Assembly (NCBI RefSeq): GCF_003846175.1 | Contig: NZ_ML123046.1 | Location: 632,652-696,651 of the forward strand | DNA from: Streptomyces sp. ADI95-17 | GTDB taxonomy: Bacteria; Actinomycetota; Actinomycetes; Streptomycetales; Streptomycetaceae | Length of the DNA stretch: 64,000 bases | Reading direction: 5' to 3' | Shown: positions 19,779-28,367 of the stretch, in pieces | Numbering within the stretch: position 1 is the stretch's first letter | Layout: every line of letters begins with the position of its first letter | Program-made: the position numbers and the translations under genes | Notes under the pieces: model-generated | Database searches by the model: none | Told to the model about the DNA's origin: nothing | The model's input: only the letters and a program-made list of their open reading frames with translations

Positions 19779-20600
19779 TCAGAGTGACGTGAGCAGCTCG
19801 CCGTCGATGACCGTCACTGCGTCGCCGGTCAGCAGCGTACGGTCGCCGCGCAGCGAGGTCCGTACCAGGCCGGAACGGGCGGAGGCCTGCAGCCCGGTCA
19901 GATCGTCACGGCCGAGGCGGGCCGACCAGAAGGGGGCCAGCGCGGTGTGGGCGCTACCGGTCACGGGGTCCTCGTCGATCCCGACGCGCGGGAAGAAGCC
20001 GCGCGAGACGAAGTCGTAGCCACGGGCCGGGTCCGCCGCGGCCGCCGTGACGATGACACCCCGCCGGGAGACGTCGGCCAGCCTGGCGATGTCGGGGGTC
20101 AGCCCCCGTACGGTCGCCTCGTCGGACAGTTCGACGAGCAGGTCACCGATGTGCGGGCCGGTGTCCTGGACGGAGAGCGGCTCCGCACCCAGCGCGGCGG
20201 CCAGCCCGGCCGGGGTGGCCTCGGGCGTCAGCGGGGACGTGGGGAAGTCGAGGGTGATCGCACCGTCGGGGCGGGTGTCCGAGGTGAGGATCCCGCACCG
20301 GGCCGCGAAGCGTACGGTGCCGGTCGCCGCACCGGTGGTGTGCAGGACATGCGCGGTGGCGAGGGTGGCATGCCCGCACATGTCGACCTCGGTGGTCGGG
20401 GTGAACCAGCGAAGCGCCCAGTCGGCCTCGCCGCCCGGGGGCAGCGGGTGGGCGAAGGCGGTCTCGGAGAGGTTCACCTCCATCGCGATCCGCTGGAGTC
20501 GATCGTCGTCGGCGAAGGTGTCGGAATCCAGGATCAGGACCCCGGCCGGGTTGCCGGTGAAGGGGCGGTCGGTGAATGCGTCGACGATTCGAATCCTCAT
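19779..20600 (-). CDS. PhzF family epimerase/isomerase
   Basis: A 273-residue enzyme of the PhzF/diaminopimelate-epimerase fold. It begins MRIRIVDAFTDRPFTGNPAGV, and E46 in the NLSETAF motif corresponds to the catalytic glutamate of PhzF. Two matching half-domains continue to a typical GSAHTALAPFW segment. No phenazine genes are nearby, so the substrate is unknown and the name reflects fold only. The upstream region carries a 16-bp tandem repeat (20645-20740), a candidate regulatory array. ATG at 20600 is the family start. Confidence 0.87.
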   Translation of the reverse strand: MRIRIVDAFTDRPFTGNPAGVLILDSDTFADDDRLQRIAMEVNLSETAFAHPLPPGGEADWALRWFTPTTEVDMCGHATLATAHVLHTTGAATGTVRFAARCGILTSDTRPDGAITLDFPTSPLTPEATPAGLAAALGAEPLSVQDTGPHIGDLLVELSDEATVRGLTPDIARLADVSRRGVIVTAAAADPARGYDFVSRGFFPRVGIDEDPVTGSAHTALAPFWSARLGRDDLTGLQASARSGLVRTSLRGDRTLLTGDAVTVIDGELLTSL

Positions 20601-20644
20601 GGCGCGACCATATGCAGGGTGCGGAGCCGTGTACCAAGGCCAAT

Positions 20645-20740
20645 TCCGTGTCGTTGGACCTGAACGCCGATGGACGCGAATGCCGATGGAGCTGAACACC
20701 GACGGGCCTGAATGCCGATGGACCTGTATGCCGGCGAGTC
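20645..20740. repeat. 16-bp imperfect tandem repeat upstream of the PhzF gene
   Basis: Four clear units, TGAACGCCGATGGACG, CGAATGCCGATGGAGC, TGAACACCGACGGGCC and TGAATGCCGATGGACC, occupy 20661-20724, with a degenerate unit on each side. The array is 45-140 bases upstream of the PhzF start and about 100 bases before the divergent gene. A 16-base period is out of frame, so it is not a coding repeat. Confidence 0.8.
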
Positions 20741-20835
20741 CCGGATGGTATCGGCGTGCCGCGGGTACCGGGTGCGTATCGGCGACGGACGCCACGTGCC
20801 GGTGAGGGGGTACGCGGGCGACCCCGCCGAAGTGC

Positions 20836-21528
20836 TTGTCCGAGCGCGCGGCATCGCACTACCTTGCCGATGTGGATCTCTTCTCACGCTCCTGGGCGGC
20901 GTTGCGCACGGCGGTCGCCGAACTCCAGGACGAGGACTTCGCGCGACCGTCCGGCTGCGCCGGCTGGTCGGTGCGGGACCTGGTGTGCCATCTGGTCATC
21001 GATGCCCAGGACGTCCTGATCACGCTCGTGACGCCCGCCGAGGCAGATCCGACCCGCGACGCGCTGACCTACTGGAACGTCTCGGAAGCGCCACCGACCG
21101 GCGACGATCCGCTGGATGCGCTGATCGTCCGGCTGGCCGCCGCGTACGAGGAGCCCCGCCTGCTCAAGTTCCACCTCGACGACGTGGGCTCCGCCGCCGG
21201 CCGTGCCGCCGTACTCGCCGACCCGGGTCTCCGGGTCGGCACCCGTGACGTGGTCCTCACCGCGGGCGACTACCTCGGCGCGTACGTCCTGGAGTGGACG
21301 CTTCACCATCTGGACCTCGTCGCGTACGTTCCGGGCGCGGCCGGACCGCCTGCGGAGGGGCTCGCCCGGTCGCGCGAGATGCTGGAGAGGATCGCCGGGG
21401 CGGAGTTCCCCGCGTCGTTCTCCGACACGGACGCCCTGCTGGTCGGCACGGGACGGCGTGCGCCGACCGACGCGGAGAAGGCGGTACTGGGCGAGCGGGC
21501 CGCGAGGTTCCCGCTCTTCCTCGGCTGA
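20836..21528 (+). CDS. Maleylpyruvate isomerase family mycothiol-dependent protein
   Basis: A 230-residue member of the DinB/MDMPI fold that in actinobacteria uses mycothiol. It has the N-terminal helical bundle with GCAGWSVRDLVCHLVIDAQD (residues about 40-59) and a second conserved histidine pair in WTLHHLDL near residue 155. The reaction is unknown; relatives isomerise, transfer thiols or act in resistance. The start is uncertain: a TTG at 20836 gives MSERAASHYLADVD, while a GTG at 20872 is also possible; neither has a clear ribosome binding site. It is divergent from the PhzF gene. Confidence 0.75.
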   Translation: MSERAASHYLADVDLFSRSWAALRTAVAELQDEDFARPSGCAGWSVRDLVCHLVIDAQDVLITLVTPAEADPTRDALTYWNVSEAPPTGDDPLDALIVRLAAAYEEPRLLKFHLDDVGSAAGRAAVLADPGLRVGTRDVVLTAGDYLGAYVLEWTLHHLDLVAYVPGAAGPPAEGLARSREMLERIAGAEFPASFSDTDALLVGTGRRAPTDAEKAVLGERAARFPLFLG

Positions 21529-21629
21529 CGGGCCGGACGGCGGCCCCGGGGAGCGGATCGGGGGAGCCCTGTCGCAACCGTCCTACTCGGCGGTAATCTA
21601 CGGGCCCGTCCGCAGCATGGGGGAGTGGC

Positions 21630-22508
21630 ATGGGCACCGTCCCGGGATTCGATCCCGTCATCGAGCACGAGAAGTCCCGCGCCGCGTTGCGTGCCGTGGT
21701 CCCGCGACTGGTTCGGCTGCTGCGCGACGTACCGGATCCGGATGCGTCCTCCGGTGTCCCGGTGTGGACGGTGGGGGACGTCGGCGCGCATCTCGCGGCC
21801 GTGTATCTCGCGTACTGCTCCATCGTCTCCGCCGAGGAGCCGGCGGAGTTCGTGGAGTCCGTGGAGTGGGACTCGGTCCTGCCGCCGGGCGACGCGTCGT
21901 TCACCGAACGGATCGCGGCCATGAACGCCAAGTCCATCGAACTCTTCGGCGGCGACGAACACGTCCGTCCCGGCGACTTCATCGCCGAACGCGGCGTGAC
22001 GTTCCTGCGGGTCACCGAAGGCCTCGCCCCGGACACCCCTGTATCCGCGCCGTGGTACGGGGAGGGGGCGACGATCACGTTGGCGACGGTGACCGGGCTG
22101 ATGCTCAGCGAGAGCCTGGTGCACGGCCTGGACATCGCGCGTGGCGCCGGACTGCCGTGGCCGATCGGCCCGGACGAGGCGCGCCTGGTGCTCGGACAGT
22201 CGATGCCGACGATGATGGCGCTGGCTCTGGACACGGCGAAGGCGCAGGGTGTCAGCATCGCGTTCGACCTGAGGATCAAGGGCGGTCCGCGGCTGGCGGT
22301 CGTCGTAGAGGACGGCACGATGACGGTGACCCGCGATGCCCCGCCGCGCACGTACGACTGCACGATCACGGCTGCGCCGGCCACCTTCCTGCTGATCTCG
22401 TTCCGGCGCACGCCGATCTGGAAGGCGATCGCACGCGGCCACATGCGGGCCGGCGGCCGCCGCCCGTGGCTCGCCATGCGACTCGGTGAACTCGTCGCCG
22501 GCCCTTGA
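21630..22508 (+). CDS. Maleylpyruvate isomerase N-terminal and SCP2-like domain protein
   Basis: A 292-residue two-domain protein. The N-terminal 200 residues form a DinB/MDMPI-like helical domain with conserved WTVGDVGAHLAAV and SLVHGLDIARGAG segments that carry the metal/thiol-binding histidines. The C-terminal 90 residues look like a sterol-carrier (SCP2-like) domain. Start ATG 21630 is supported by GGGGGAG at 21618-21624. It probably follows the preceding isomerase-like gene in one transcription unit, 101 bases apart. The substrate is unknown. Confidence 0.8.
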   Translation: MGTVPGFDPVIEHEKSRAALRAVVPRLVRLLRDVPDPDASSGVPVWTVGDVGAHLAAVYLAYCSIVSAEEPAEFVESVEWDSVLPPGDASFTERIAAMNAKSIELFGGDEHVRPGDFIAERGVTFLRVTEGLAPDTPVSAPWYGEGATITLATVTGLMLSESLVHGLDIARGAGLPWPIGPDEARLVLGQSMPTMMALALDTAKAQGVSIAFDLRIKGGPRLAVVVEDGTMTVTRDAPPRTYDCTITAAPATFLLISFRRTPIWKAIARGHMRAGGRRPWLAMRLGELVAGP

Positions 22509-22677
22509 TCCGTCGCGATCTCCTGACCGAGGTGCGAGTTCCTGACCAGGTCGTGAGCTCCTGGGGCATGCTTCGGCACCCTGGTCATGCTGATGACTGC
22601 GGGCGTCGGCTCAACTTGTGCGGTGTGGCCGCGATGGGTGATTCGGCGGTTGGCCGGGGTGCTGCGGAATCCCTGTC

Positions 22678-23484
22678 TCAGAACGGCGGATCCTCGCAGT
22701 GGCCACCTGTCCCGCTGCCTGCCCGGTAAGCGCGTTCGGCCATGCGACGGGCCTGTTGTTCGCGGGCCGCGATGTCGGCTGCGTTCTCCAGGCTGTCGGT
22801 GTCGTACCCCCATGCCTTCAGCGCGTCCAGGACGCGGTTCCGGTTGTGGCGGTCTGTGCTGGTGGCCTGCGAACGGCGAGCGTGGTCGACCAGTTCGCCA
22901 CGGTGCGAGACGAGGTCGGGATGCTCCGAGAGGGGGATGGCGGCGACCAGGGCCGCGTGGCGTACGTCCGGGTCGTCGTGGCCGAGGAGAGGACGGACGG
23001 CGGAAAACAACGCCGGGCGCAGGTCTCTGAACGCGCGTATCTCCCTGCACTCCTGAAGAAAGTCCGCGCCGCAATGGCGTTCGCCCACGGCGACGCACTC
23101 GTCGTCGGCGTCGTGGGCAGTGCTGCCGAGCCAGTCGAGCAGCCTCACGAGCAGCGGGTGATTCGGTGGCATGCCGGCGTCGTGGCCGAAGTCGCCGGCC
23201 GAGACGGCCGGGTGGCCGAGGACGGCCGCTACGTAGAGCGCTACAGGGACGGTGGCTTCGTAGATGGTGTTCTGGTGGGTCACTTCCCTGAGCGCGTCCC
23301 GGGCGGCGGTTCCCCTGACGACCGGGTCGGGGTCGAGCAGTCGTGCCAGGGCCGCCGGCAGGGATTCGCCCGTCCCGCGCACAGTGGCGAGCGACGCCCA
23401 ATCCGTACAGTCCAGGAGCGTTTGATGGTGCGGCAGCTCGGCGGGGTGGCGATGCTGCCCGGGCTGTCTGCGGTTCTTGGTCAC
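22678..23484 (-). CDS. HEAT-repeat protein
   Basis: A 268-residue alpha-helical repeat protein. Recognisable HEAT-like units include LARLLDPDPVVRGTAARDAL near residue 50 and LLGHDDPDVRHAALVAAIPL near residue 180. Such scaffolds bind proteins or nucleic acids; in Streptomyces they often sit beside toxin-immunity or mobile genes, as here. The GTG at 23484 begins VTKNRRQPGQ, but no ribosome binding site is visible, so the start is provisional. A decayed IS630 relic begins about 90 bases upstream. Confidence 0.65.
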   Translation of the reverse strand: MTKNRRQPGQHRHPAELPHHQTLLDCTDWASLATVRGTGESLPAALARLLDPDPVVRGTAARDALREVTHQNTIYEATVPVALYVAAVLGHPAVSAGDFGHDAGMPPNHPLLVRLLDWLGSTAHDADDECVAVGERHCGADFLQECREIRAFRDLRPALFSAVRPLLGHDDPDVRHAALVAAIPLSEHPDLVSHRGELVDHARRSQATSTDRHNRNRVLDALKAWGYDTDSLENAADIAAREQQARRMAERAYRAGSGTGGHCEDPPF

Positions 23485-23574
23485 AGGCGGAGGATATGGC
23501 GTAGCCGAGCCGGCACCGGGCGTGGTGCCATCCGCATGGCAGGACGCGGTTTCGCAGCAGATCGAACCCGGGCC

Positions 23575-24470
23575 CGGCAGCGTCGGACCGGTGCGGGCGG
23601 CGGTCGTCGACATGTCGGTTCCGCCGGATCAGGTGGCGGCGGATCGTGACTCGATGCGGTTGAGCCAGGAGGAGTTGGCCGAGGTGTGGTCGATCTCCAC
23701 GTTGCGGACCGCCGCCCGGGAGCCGGCTCGCCGGCACCGTTTCGTGGTCAGGTGCGGGGAGAGTCTGTCGCACACGATCGCCGTACGGATTTCGGGCGGG
23801 TAGAGGTGTGCAGGCGGTTGCAGAACTCACAGGAACCGGGTCCGCCTCTTGATGGGTTCGATGTGGCCGTAGAGCCTGTCGTGCTTGAGGTCCAGGGGTG
23901 CGAACGGGTGACGGACGCCCCCGTAGCGGTTGCAGGCCGCCCGGCGCCGACGCCGGGGCTTCACGGTCGGGGTCCTTGCGCCTGCCGTCCCGCTCGGCCC
24001 ATTGCCGGCCCGGGTGGGGCATTGGGTTGAGCGGGCCGAACTCGTCCATGCAGAAGCTGACTTCAGGCTCGTCGTCCTCGGGTATCGCTTCACCGTCGCC
24101 GATCGCGTGAAGGTGCTCGACGCGGGGCTTGTCCTGGACGCGTGTCCGGATCGCGGGAGGTCTTCCAGGTCTTCAGGCGTTGAACCGAGACGCCTTCCTC
24201 GCGGAGCGGGCCAGGCAGGCCCTCGTGGCTGATGTCGTCAACGACCCCGTCGCCTACGTCGAAGTCGTGGACCACGTCCCGACCCCGGGCGTTGCCGGCG
24301 GACAACACCTCGGCGACATTCGGCACCGGCATGCCCTGCGCGGACAGCAGCACCATCTGGGCTCGCCGCCGGGGCACCGCTGACCCGGTGCCCCGGCGGA
24401 TGATCCGTACCAGCCGTCGGCCCTCGGCATCGTCGATCTCGCGTCCATGCACTCGTTCCGCCACACTGCC
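23575..24470 (-). pseudogene. IS630-family transposase relic (frameshifted)
   Basis: Translation of the minus strand gives pieces of an IS630-type transposase in at least three frames, in the correct order. An N-terminal helix-turn-helix segment (RRRAQMVLLSAQGMPVPNVAEV) is near 24400. Then come GVVDDISHEGLPGPLREEGV and LKTWKTSRDPD near 24170-24260, the DDE-domain start MDEFGPLNPMPHPGRQWAER at about 24049, NRYGGVRHPFAPLDL and IEPIKRRTRFL near 23830-23930, and RRHLIRRNRHVDDRR near 23640. Several frameshifts and deletions make it inactive. It separates the HEAT gene from the hypothetical gene at 24550. Confidence 0.82.
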
Positions 24471-24549
24471 ACGGCGACCGGCACGCGCCGCCCGGCGCAG
24501 CACCCGGGCGGCGTGGCACGTCACAGCAGGGCCAACGTTGCCTGCCGCG

Positions 24550-25677
24550 TCACCAGAAGACGCCGGCGCGCATGTGTTGCGTGAGGTTCTGGAGGATCTC
24601 GCGCAGCCACGGGCTGCGGACCGCCGGCAGCCGTGCCAGGGTGTGCCGGAACACTTCCGGGTCGGCCCGGAACGCGTGACGGGGGCGCGGCGTGGGCGGG
24701 TAGTCGCGGAGGACGTCGCCGGATATCACACCCGATGCCAGGACGGGTGGGTACGGCTCGGGGAAGGCCAGCCACAGCCACACCCCGAACGGCAGTGGCA
24801 CCGGGTGCGCGGAGGCGGCCGGGTCGGCCGGGTCGGCCGGGGTCCAGATCTTCCCCGTCTGGGGATGCATCGGTACGAGGACGATGTCGGCGTCCGCGCC
24901 GACAGCAGGGCACTGCGGTCCGGCCAGAACGGCGCGCCGTGCGGGTGGGCCTGCGGGGAGCAGGGCGTCGAGGGCGCGTTGGAGCACCTCTCCGGTCCGG
25001 CCGTCCGGGACGGTCACCGGCCGTCCTTCCGAGACCGCCAGCAGATGGGCGAGTGCCTTGCCTGCTGCCGCCTCCCACTGCGGGCTCCATGACCACCAGT
25101 GGTTCGGCCCCATCCGCTCGCCCCACCGGGCGAGCGGCTCGAACGGGGGCGTGCTGCTCTCGCTCCTCCCCTCCGTCATCAGCTCCTCCCAGGAGAGCGG
25201 TACGGCGTCGGCGCCGACGACGGGGCAGCGGCGTACGGCGTTCGGGGCGAGCCACACCGCCTGCCAGAGTGAGCAGTCGTCGATCCTGCTGGCCACGGGC
25301 AGGCCGCACGCCTCACAGGCCATGTTGCGGCCGTCGGCCCCGTCGAGGCCGCAGCAGTATCCGCCGCTTCTCTCCAGGATCAGCAGGGTGCCTCGGACGT
25401 CTCCGGGGGCGATGACGATCGCGCCGGGTGTGCTGTCGGACAGCGCGTGGAGCGGTGCGTAGATGCCGCGGGCCGCCGCCTCGTCCGGATCGGTCTCCGA
25501 CCACGGCCGCCACGGTGGCCCCCACGGTTCAGGGTCCACGGCGAACGTGCCCGACTCCATGAGTACCGGGAGCTGCGTCCCGTTCCCGTACTTCTGATGG
25601 GCGTGGACGGGCAGGGCGACCTCGGACAGTCGGGTGGTCAACCTGGCGCCGCACCCTGCGCACACGAATACGAACAA
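24550..25677 (-). CDS. Conserved hypothetical protein with zinc-ribbon-like cysteines
   Basis: A 375-residue soluble protein I cannot place in a named family. It begins LFVFVCAGCGARLTTRLSEV, with a CxxC pair, and has a second cysteine cluster in GGYCCGLDG and NMACEACGLPV near residues 125-145, suggesting a bound zinc. The middle and C-terminal regions are Trp/Pro-rich without repeats. A TTG start at 25677 is proposed because GGAGG lies just upstream and the protein then opens at the CAGC motif; an ATG at 25737 would add 20 poorly conserved-looking residues and lacks a binding site. Confidence 0.65.
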   Translation of the reverse strand: MFVFVCAGCGARLTTRLSEVALPVHAHQKYGNGTQLPVLMESGTFAVDPEPWGPPWRPWSETDPDEAAARGIYAPLHALSDSTPGAIVIAPGDVRGTLLILERSGGYCCGLDGADGRNMACEACGLPVASRIDDCSLWQAVWLAPNAVRRCPVVGADAVPLSWEELMTEGRSESSTPPFEPLARWGERMGPNHWWSWSPQWEAAAGKALAHLLAVSEGRPVTVPDGRTGEVLQRALDALLPAGPPARRAVLAGPQCPAVGADADIVLVPMHPQTGKIWTPADPADPAASAHPVPLPFGVWLWLAFPEPYPPVLASGVISGDVLRDYPPTPRPRHAFRADPEVFRHTLARLPAVRSPWLREILQNLTQHMRAGVFW

Positions 25678-25839
25678 ATGTCCTCCGTTTGGGAAACGGG
25701 GGCATCGTCGCAGCTCGGCGGCGACCGGCCAACGCATTTATTGTCGGGGCGCCGTCCACTGAGGCGGATCGCAGCCGCCCGGCCCACGTACTCGCGGCTG
25801 GTCCCGGTTCGCCCGCGACGGCGTCGGTAGATTGCTGCC

Positions 25840-26340
25840 ATGCCGTACACGACGATGCCACTGAATCTTGAGACGACCAGGCTGACGATGCGTCCGTGGA
25901 CGATGTCCGATGCCGACGACCATCGTGCGCTCGCTGCCGAGCGGGGCGATGGAATGCCGTCGATCGAGGCCAATCGGCGAGTGATTGAGGCCCAGCTCTC
26001 CACTCCGGCGAGGACGGGGCTCGCTCTGTTGGTCATCAACCGTCGTGACGTGGGTGATTTCATCGGGTATTGCGGACTCACTGTCGGGCGGGCTTCCGTT
26101 GAAGAGCCCGAGATCGCGTACGAATTGTTCCGGCGGGTGCACGGGCAGGGCTATGCCACCGAGGCGGCCGCCGCCGTGATCGACGCCGCGATCGCGACCG
26201 GTCGGCAGCGGCTCTGGGCGACGGTGCGTACCTGGAATGCGCCGTCTTTCCGCGTCCTCGAAAAGCTGGGTTTCGAGCGCGATCACGTTTCGACGGACGA
26301 CCGCGGCGAACTGGTGTGGCTCACACGCTCCTTGGCGTAA
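25840..26340 (+). CDS. GNAT family N-acetyltransferase (RimJ/RimL-like)
   Basis: A 166-residue acetyl-CoA-dependent acetyltransferase. It opens LETTRLTMRPWTMSDADDHR, as RimJ-type enzymes do. It has the acetyl-CoA loop HGQGYATEAAAAVI (Q/RxxGxA pattern) at about residues 101-114, followed by VRTWNAPSFRVLEKLGFERD, the conserved asparagine and C-terminal strand. The target amine (ribosomal protein, drug or small molecule) is unknown. It is divergent from the zinc-ribbon hypothetical gene. Confidence 0.88.
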   Translation: MPYTTMPLNLETTRLTMRPWTMSDADDHRALAAERGDGMPSIEANRRVIEAQLSTPARTGLALLVINRRDVGDFIGYCGLTVGRASVEEPEIAYELFRRVHGQGYATEAAAAVIDAAIATGRQRLWATVRTWNAPSFRVLEKLGFERDHVSTDDRGELVWLTRSLA

Positions 26341-26479
26341 GTACCAGCCACTGATGCCGGGGGAGGGAGGGGCGGACGGTGGCCCGGACCGAGATTCTGC
26401 GGCAATCGCTGCATTGACGCTGGTCACACAGGGGCGATTCCCGGGTCGGCCGCCCGCCTCGACTGGCACGCTCGGATCC

Positions 26480-27214
26480 ATGCGGATGGATGCGTTGGTA
26501 CCCCGGGCACGTCGGCTCTGGGAAGAACTGGCCCGGGTGCCTGTGTCGTTCGCCCCACCGGGTGGTGTGAGCGTGGTGGTCTCCCCGCGATCCGGGCTGT
26601 GTCCGGTCGGCTGGGTCGGGGTGGTGGTGCTGGGCGGATCCGCGATCGCCACCGCGCCGAGTGAGAGTGCCGCCGCGATCGTTCGCGACGCATGGGGACA
26701 ACTGCCGGTGTCGGCCGTCGTGGACGGAGACCTGGTCCGGCAGATCCCTTCGGTGGGGCAGATGCTCGGGCCGGCGACGCTGTCGTACGTGTCTCCGGCG
26801 GGTTTTCGGCCGGTGTCATCCGACACCATGGTGATGGAGCAACTTCCCTCGGCTCACCCGGATGTGCGGCTCCTGGAGCATGCGGCCGGTCTTGAGGATG
26901 CCGGCGAGGCCGCGCTGGATGAGATCACGTCACCCGCGTTCGTTCTGCGTGACCACGGTCGGGTGGTCGCTGCTGCGGGCTATCGTGCCTGGCCGAGGCG
27001 GACGGCCCATCTCAGCGTACTGACCGCGCCGGAAGCGCGAGGACGGGGACTGGCGCGGGTGACCGGTTCAGCTGCGGTCGCTCATGCCCTCTCCACCGGG
27101 CTGTTGCCGCAATGGCGGGCGCGCCCTGCCGCCTCCCGGCGTGTTGCCGCCGCGTTGGGTTTCGAGGAGCTGGGCTCCCAGCTCAGTTTCGAGGTCGCTG
27201 CCGCAATCGCTTGA
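26480..27214 (+). CDS. GNAT family acetyltransferase
   Basis: A 244-residue protein starting MRMDALVPRARRLWEELARV. The first 140 residues are a poorly conserved domain. The C-terminal 100 residues contain a GNAT fold with PAFVLRDHGRVVAAAGYRAW and the acetyl-CoA site APEARGRGLARVTGSAAVAH (RGRGLA, about residues 182-189), then a final ALGFEELGSQLSFEV strand. The substrate is unknown. ATG codons at 26480 and 26486 are both possible. The stop lies just before an IS5-type relic. Confidence 0.8.
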   Translation: MRMDALVPRARRLWEELARVPVSFAPPGGVSVVVSPRSGLCPVGWVGVVVLGGSAIATAPSESAAAIVRDAWGQLPVSAVVDGDLVRQIPSVGQMLGPATLSYVSPAGFRPVSSDTMVMEQLPSAHPDVRLLEHAAGLEDAGEAALDEITSPAFVLRDHGRVVAAAGYRAWPRRTAHLSVLTAPEARGRGLARVTGSAAVAHALSTGLLPQWRARPAASRRVAAALGFEELGSQLSFEVAAAIA

Positions 27215-27234
27215 GGGCCCGGTCCGCTCCCGAC

Positions 27235-27640
27235 TTGGAGATGCCGAAGAGGACCGTCCACGGCGTGGTGGATCTTCATGGTCAGCCCGCCGCGGGAACA
27301 GCCGATCGCGTGCCCGGCGGGCTCTCGGTCGGCGTCGAGGCCATGCCCTCGGGCTGCGGCCCGGCATTTCTCGGGGCGGCGGTGTTGGTGGCGTGCTGGT
27401 GGGCCCGGGTGATGGTGGAGTTCACCGCCAGCCGCCAGCCGCCAGCCGCCAGCCGCCAGCCGCCAGCCGCCAGCCGCCAGCCGCCAGCCGCCAGCCGCCA
27501 GCCGCCAGCCGATCAACAGCCCATCGTCGTCCGCGCGGGCGGGCAGGACGCCGGGCACGCGGTCCCAGGTCCCGTCGGCGGCCCAGCGGCGGTGGCGGGC
27601 CCACACGGTCTTCCAGGATCCGAAGGTCGGATGCGGTCCC
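27235..27640 (-). pseudogene. IS5-type transposase relic interrupted by a 7-bp repeat array
   Basis: Minus-strand translation gives FGSWKTVWARHRRWAADGTWDR near 27600, then ADDDGLLIGW, and after the repeat array GLDADREPAGHAIGCSRGG and LTMKIHHAVDG near 27290. These are the N-terminal insertion-domain and early DDE-domain motifs of IS5-family transposases. The downstream half of the catalytic domain is absent, so it is a fragment. The repeat at 27425-27508 replaces the segment that should contain the first catalytic aspartate. Confidence 0.75.
27425..27508. repeat. Twelve perfect tandem copies of CCGCCAG
   Basis: An uninterrupted 84-base array of the 7-base unit CCGCCAG. Three units make 21 bases, so on the minus strand it stays in frame and encodes a repeating AAGGWRL heptapeptide. 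It lies inside a dead transposase gene. Confidence 0.95.
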
Positions 27641-27725
27641 ACTGCCGGTCGGTCAGCCGGGCGTGACGAGGCGTCAGGATCAGACCGCAGAGGTGCCGCG
27701 CACCCGGCCGGCAGCCCGGCCGGGA

Positions 27726-28277
27726 TCAGTCGATCGTCTTGATCACCCGGGCGGGCACTCCCGCGACCACGGTGCCGGCGGGAACATCACGAGTGACCAC
27801 CGCACCGGCAGCGACCACCGCACCGGCGCCGATGGTCACCCCCTGCGTGATCACGGCAGCTGTCCCGATCCAGACGTCGTCCTCGATGGCGATCGGGGCG
27901 AAGGAGAGGTACTCGCGGCGCTCGGCCAGGGGCAGCGGATGGCCTCCGGTGATGAGGCTGACCTTCGGGGCGATCATGACGCCGTTGCCGATACGGATGC
28001 CTCCCTTGTCCATGAAGGTGCATCCCTGGTTGACGAAGACGTTCTCCCCGAACGTCGTGTTGAGCCCGTACTCGGTAAAGAACGGCGGGTAGATCATCAC
28101 CGACTCCGGCAGCGGGCCACCGAACACAACAGAAAGTAGTTCTGCGCGACCTTCGCTGTCGCTGAACGGAAGCACGTTCAGTCGAGACGTCGAATCGGTC
28201 ACCTCCACGATCCTCTCCACATGACGCGCGAACTCAGGCGTCTGGACATACATGACCTGCTCTGTGCGGGTAGACAT
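27726..28277 (-). CDS. Sugar O-acetyltransferase (maa/nodL-type, left-handed beta-helix)
   Basis: A 183-residue acetyl-CoA-dependent sugar acetyltransferase. An N-terminal helical segment (PEFARHVERIVEVT) leads into hexapeptide repeats: the typical NTTFGENVFVNQGCTFMD, the catalytic-histidine segment ITGGHPL, WIGTAAVITQGVTIGAGAVV, and the closing AGVPARVIKTID. Family members acetylate maltose, galactosides or Nod factors; the physiological substrate is usually uncertain. It is transcribed away from the LysR gene at 28368 across 90 bases that contain a palindrome, so it is the likely target of that regulator. Confidence 0.9.
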   Translation of the reverse strand: MSTRTEQVMYVQTPEFARHVERIVEVTDSTSRLNVLPFSDSEGRAELLSVVFGGPLPESVMIYPPFFTEYGLNTTFGENVFVNQGCTFMDKGGIRIGNGVMIAPKVSLITGGHPLPLAERREYLSFAPIAIEDDVWIGTAAVITQGVTIGAGAVVAAGAVVTRDVPAGTVVAGVPARVIKTID

Positions 28278-28335
28278 GCGCTTATCCCACCACCGCGCAG
28301 AACACTCGATCAAACAACCCTGCACCACACCGGAC

Positions 28336-28350
28336 ACAACCAATGGTTGT
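28336..28350. promoter_or_regulatory. Palindrome between acetyltransferase and LysR genes
   Basis: ACAACC-AAT-GGTTGT, perfect 6-base arms around a 3-base spacer, in the 90-base divergent promoter region. It is in the right place and form for a LysR-type binding site and lies 18 bases upstream of the lysR start. No experimental support is possible from sequence. Confidence 0.55.
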
Positions 28351-28367
28351 GAAAGTAGGGTGGAAGC

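Noticed and set aside
22699..23649. 316-codon + strand frame over the HEAT gene
   Set aside because: The minus-strand frame has recognisable HEAT repeats, and the + frame looks like its antisense.
21257..24049. Very long minus-strand frame of 930 codons
   Set aside because: It runs antisense to two good isomerase-like genes and the HEAT gene in another frame; only its first part encodes recognisable (transposase relic) sequence. High GC leaves long spurious frames open.
27425..27508. Possible CRISPR array
   Set aside because: The 7-base units are directly tandem without spacers, so this is a microsatellite-like repeat.
27084..28139. 351-codon + strand frame spanning the 7-bp array
   Set aside because: Arg/Gly/Pro-rich and open only because of the repeat and antisense of the acetyltransferase gene; the minus strand carries IS5 motifs.
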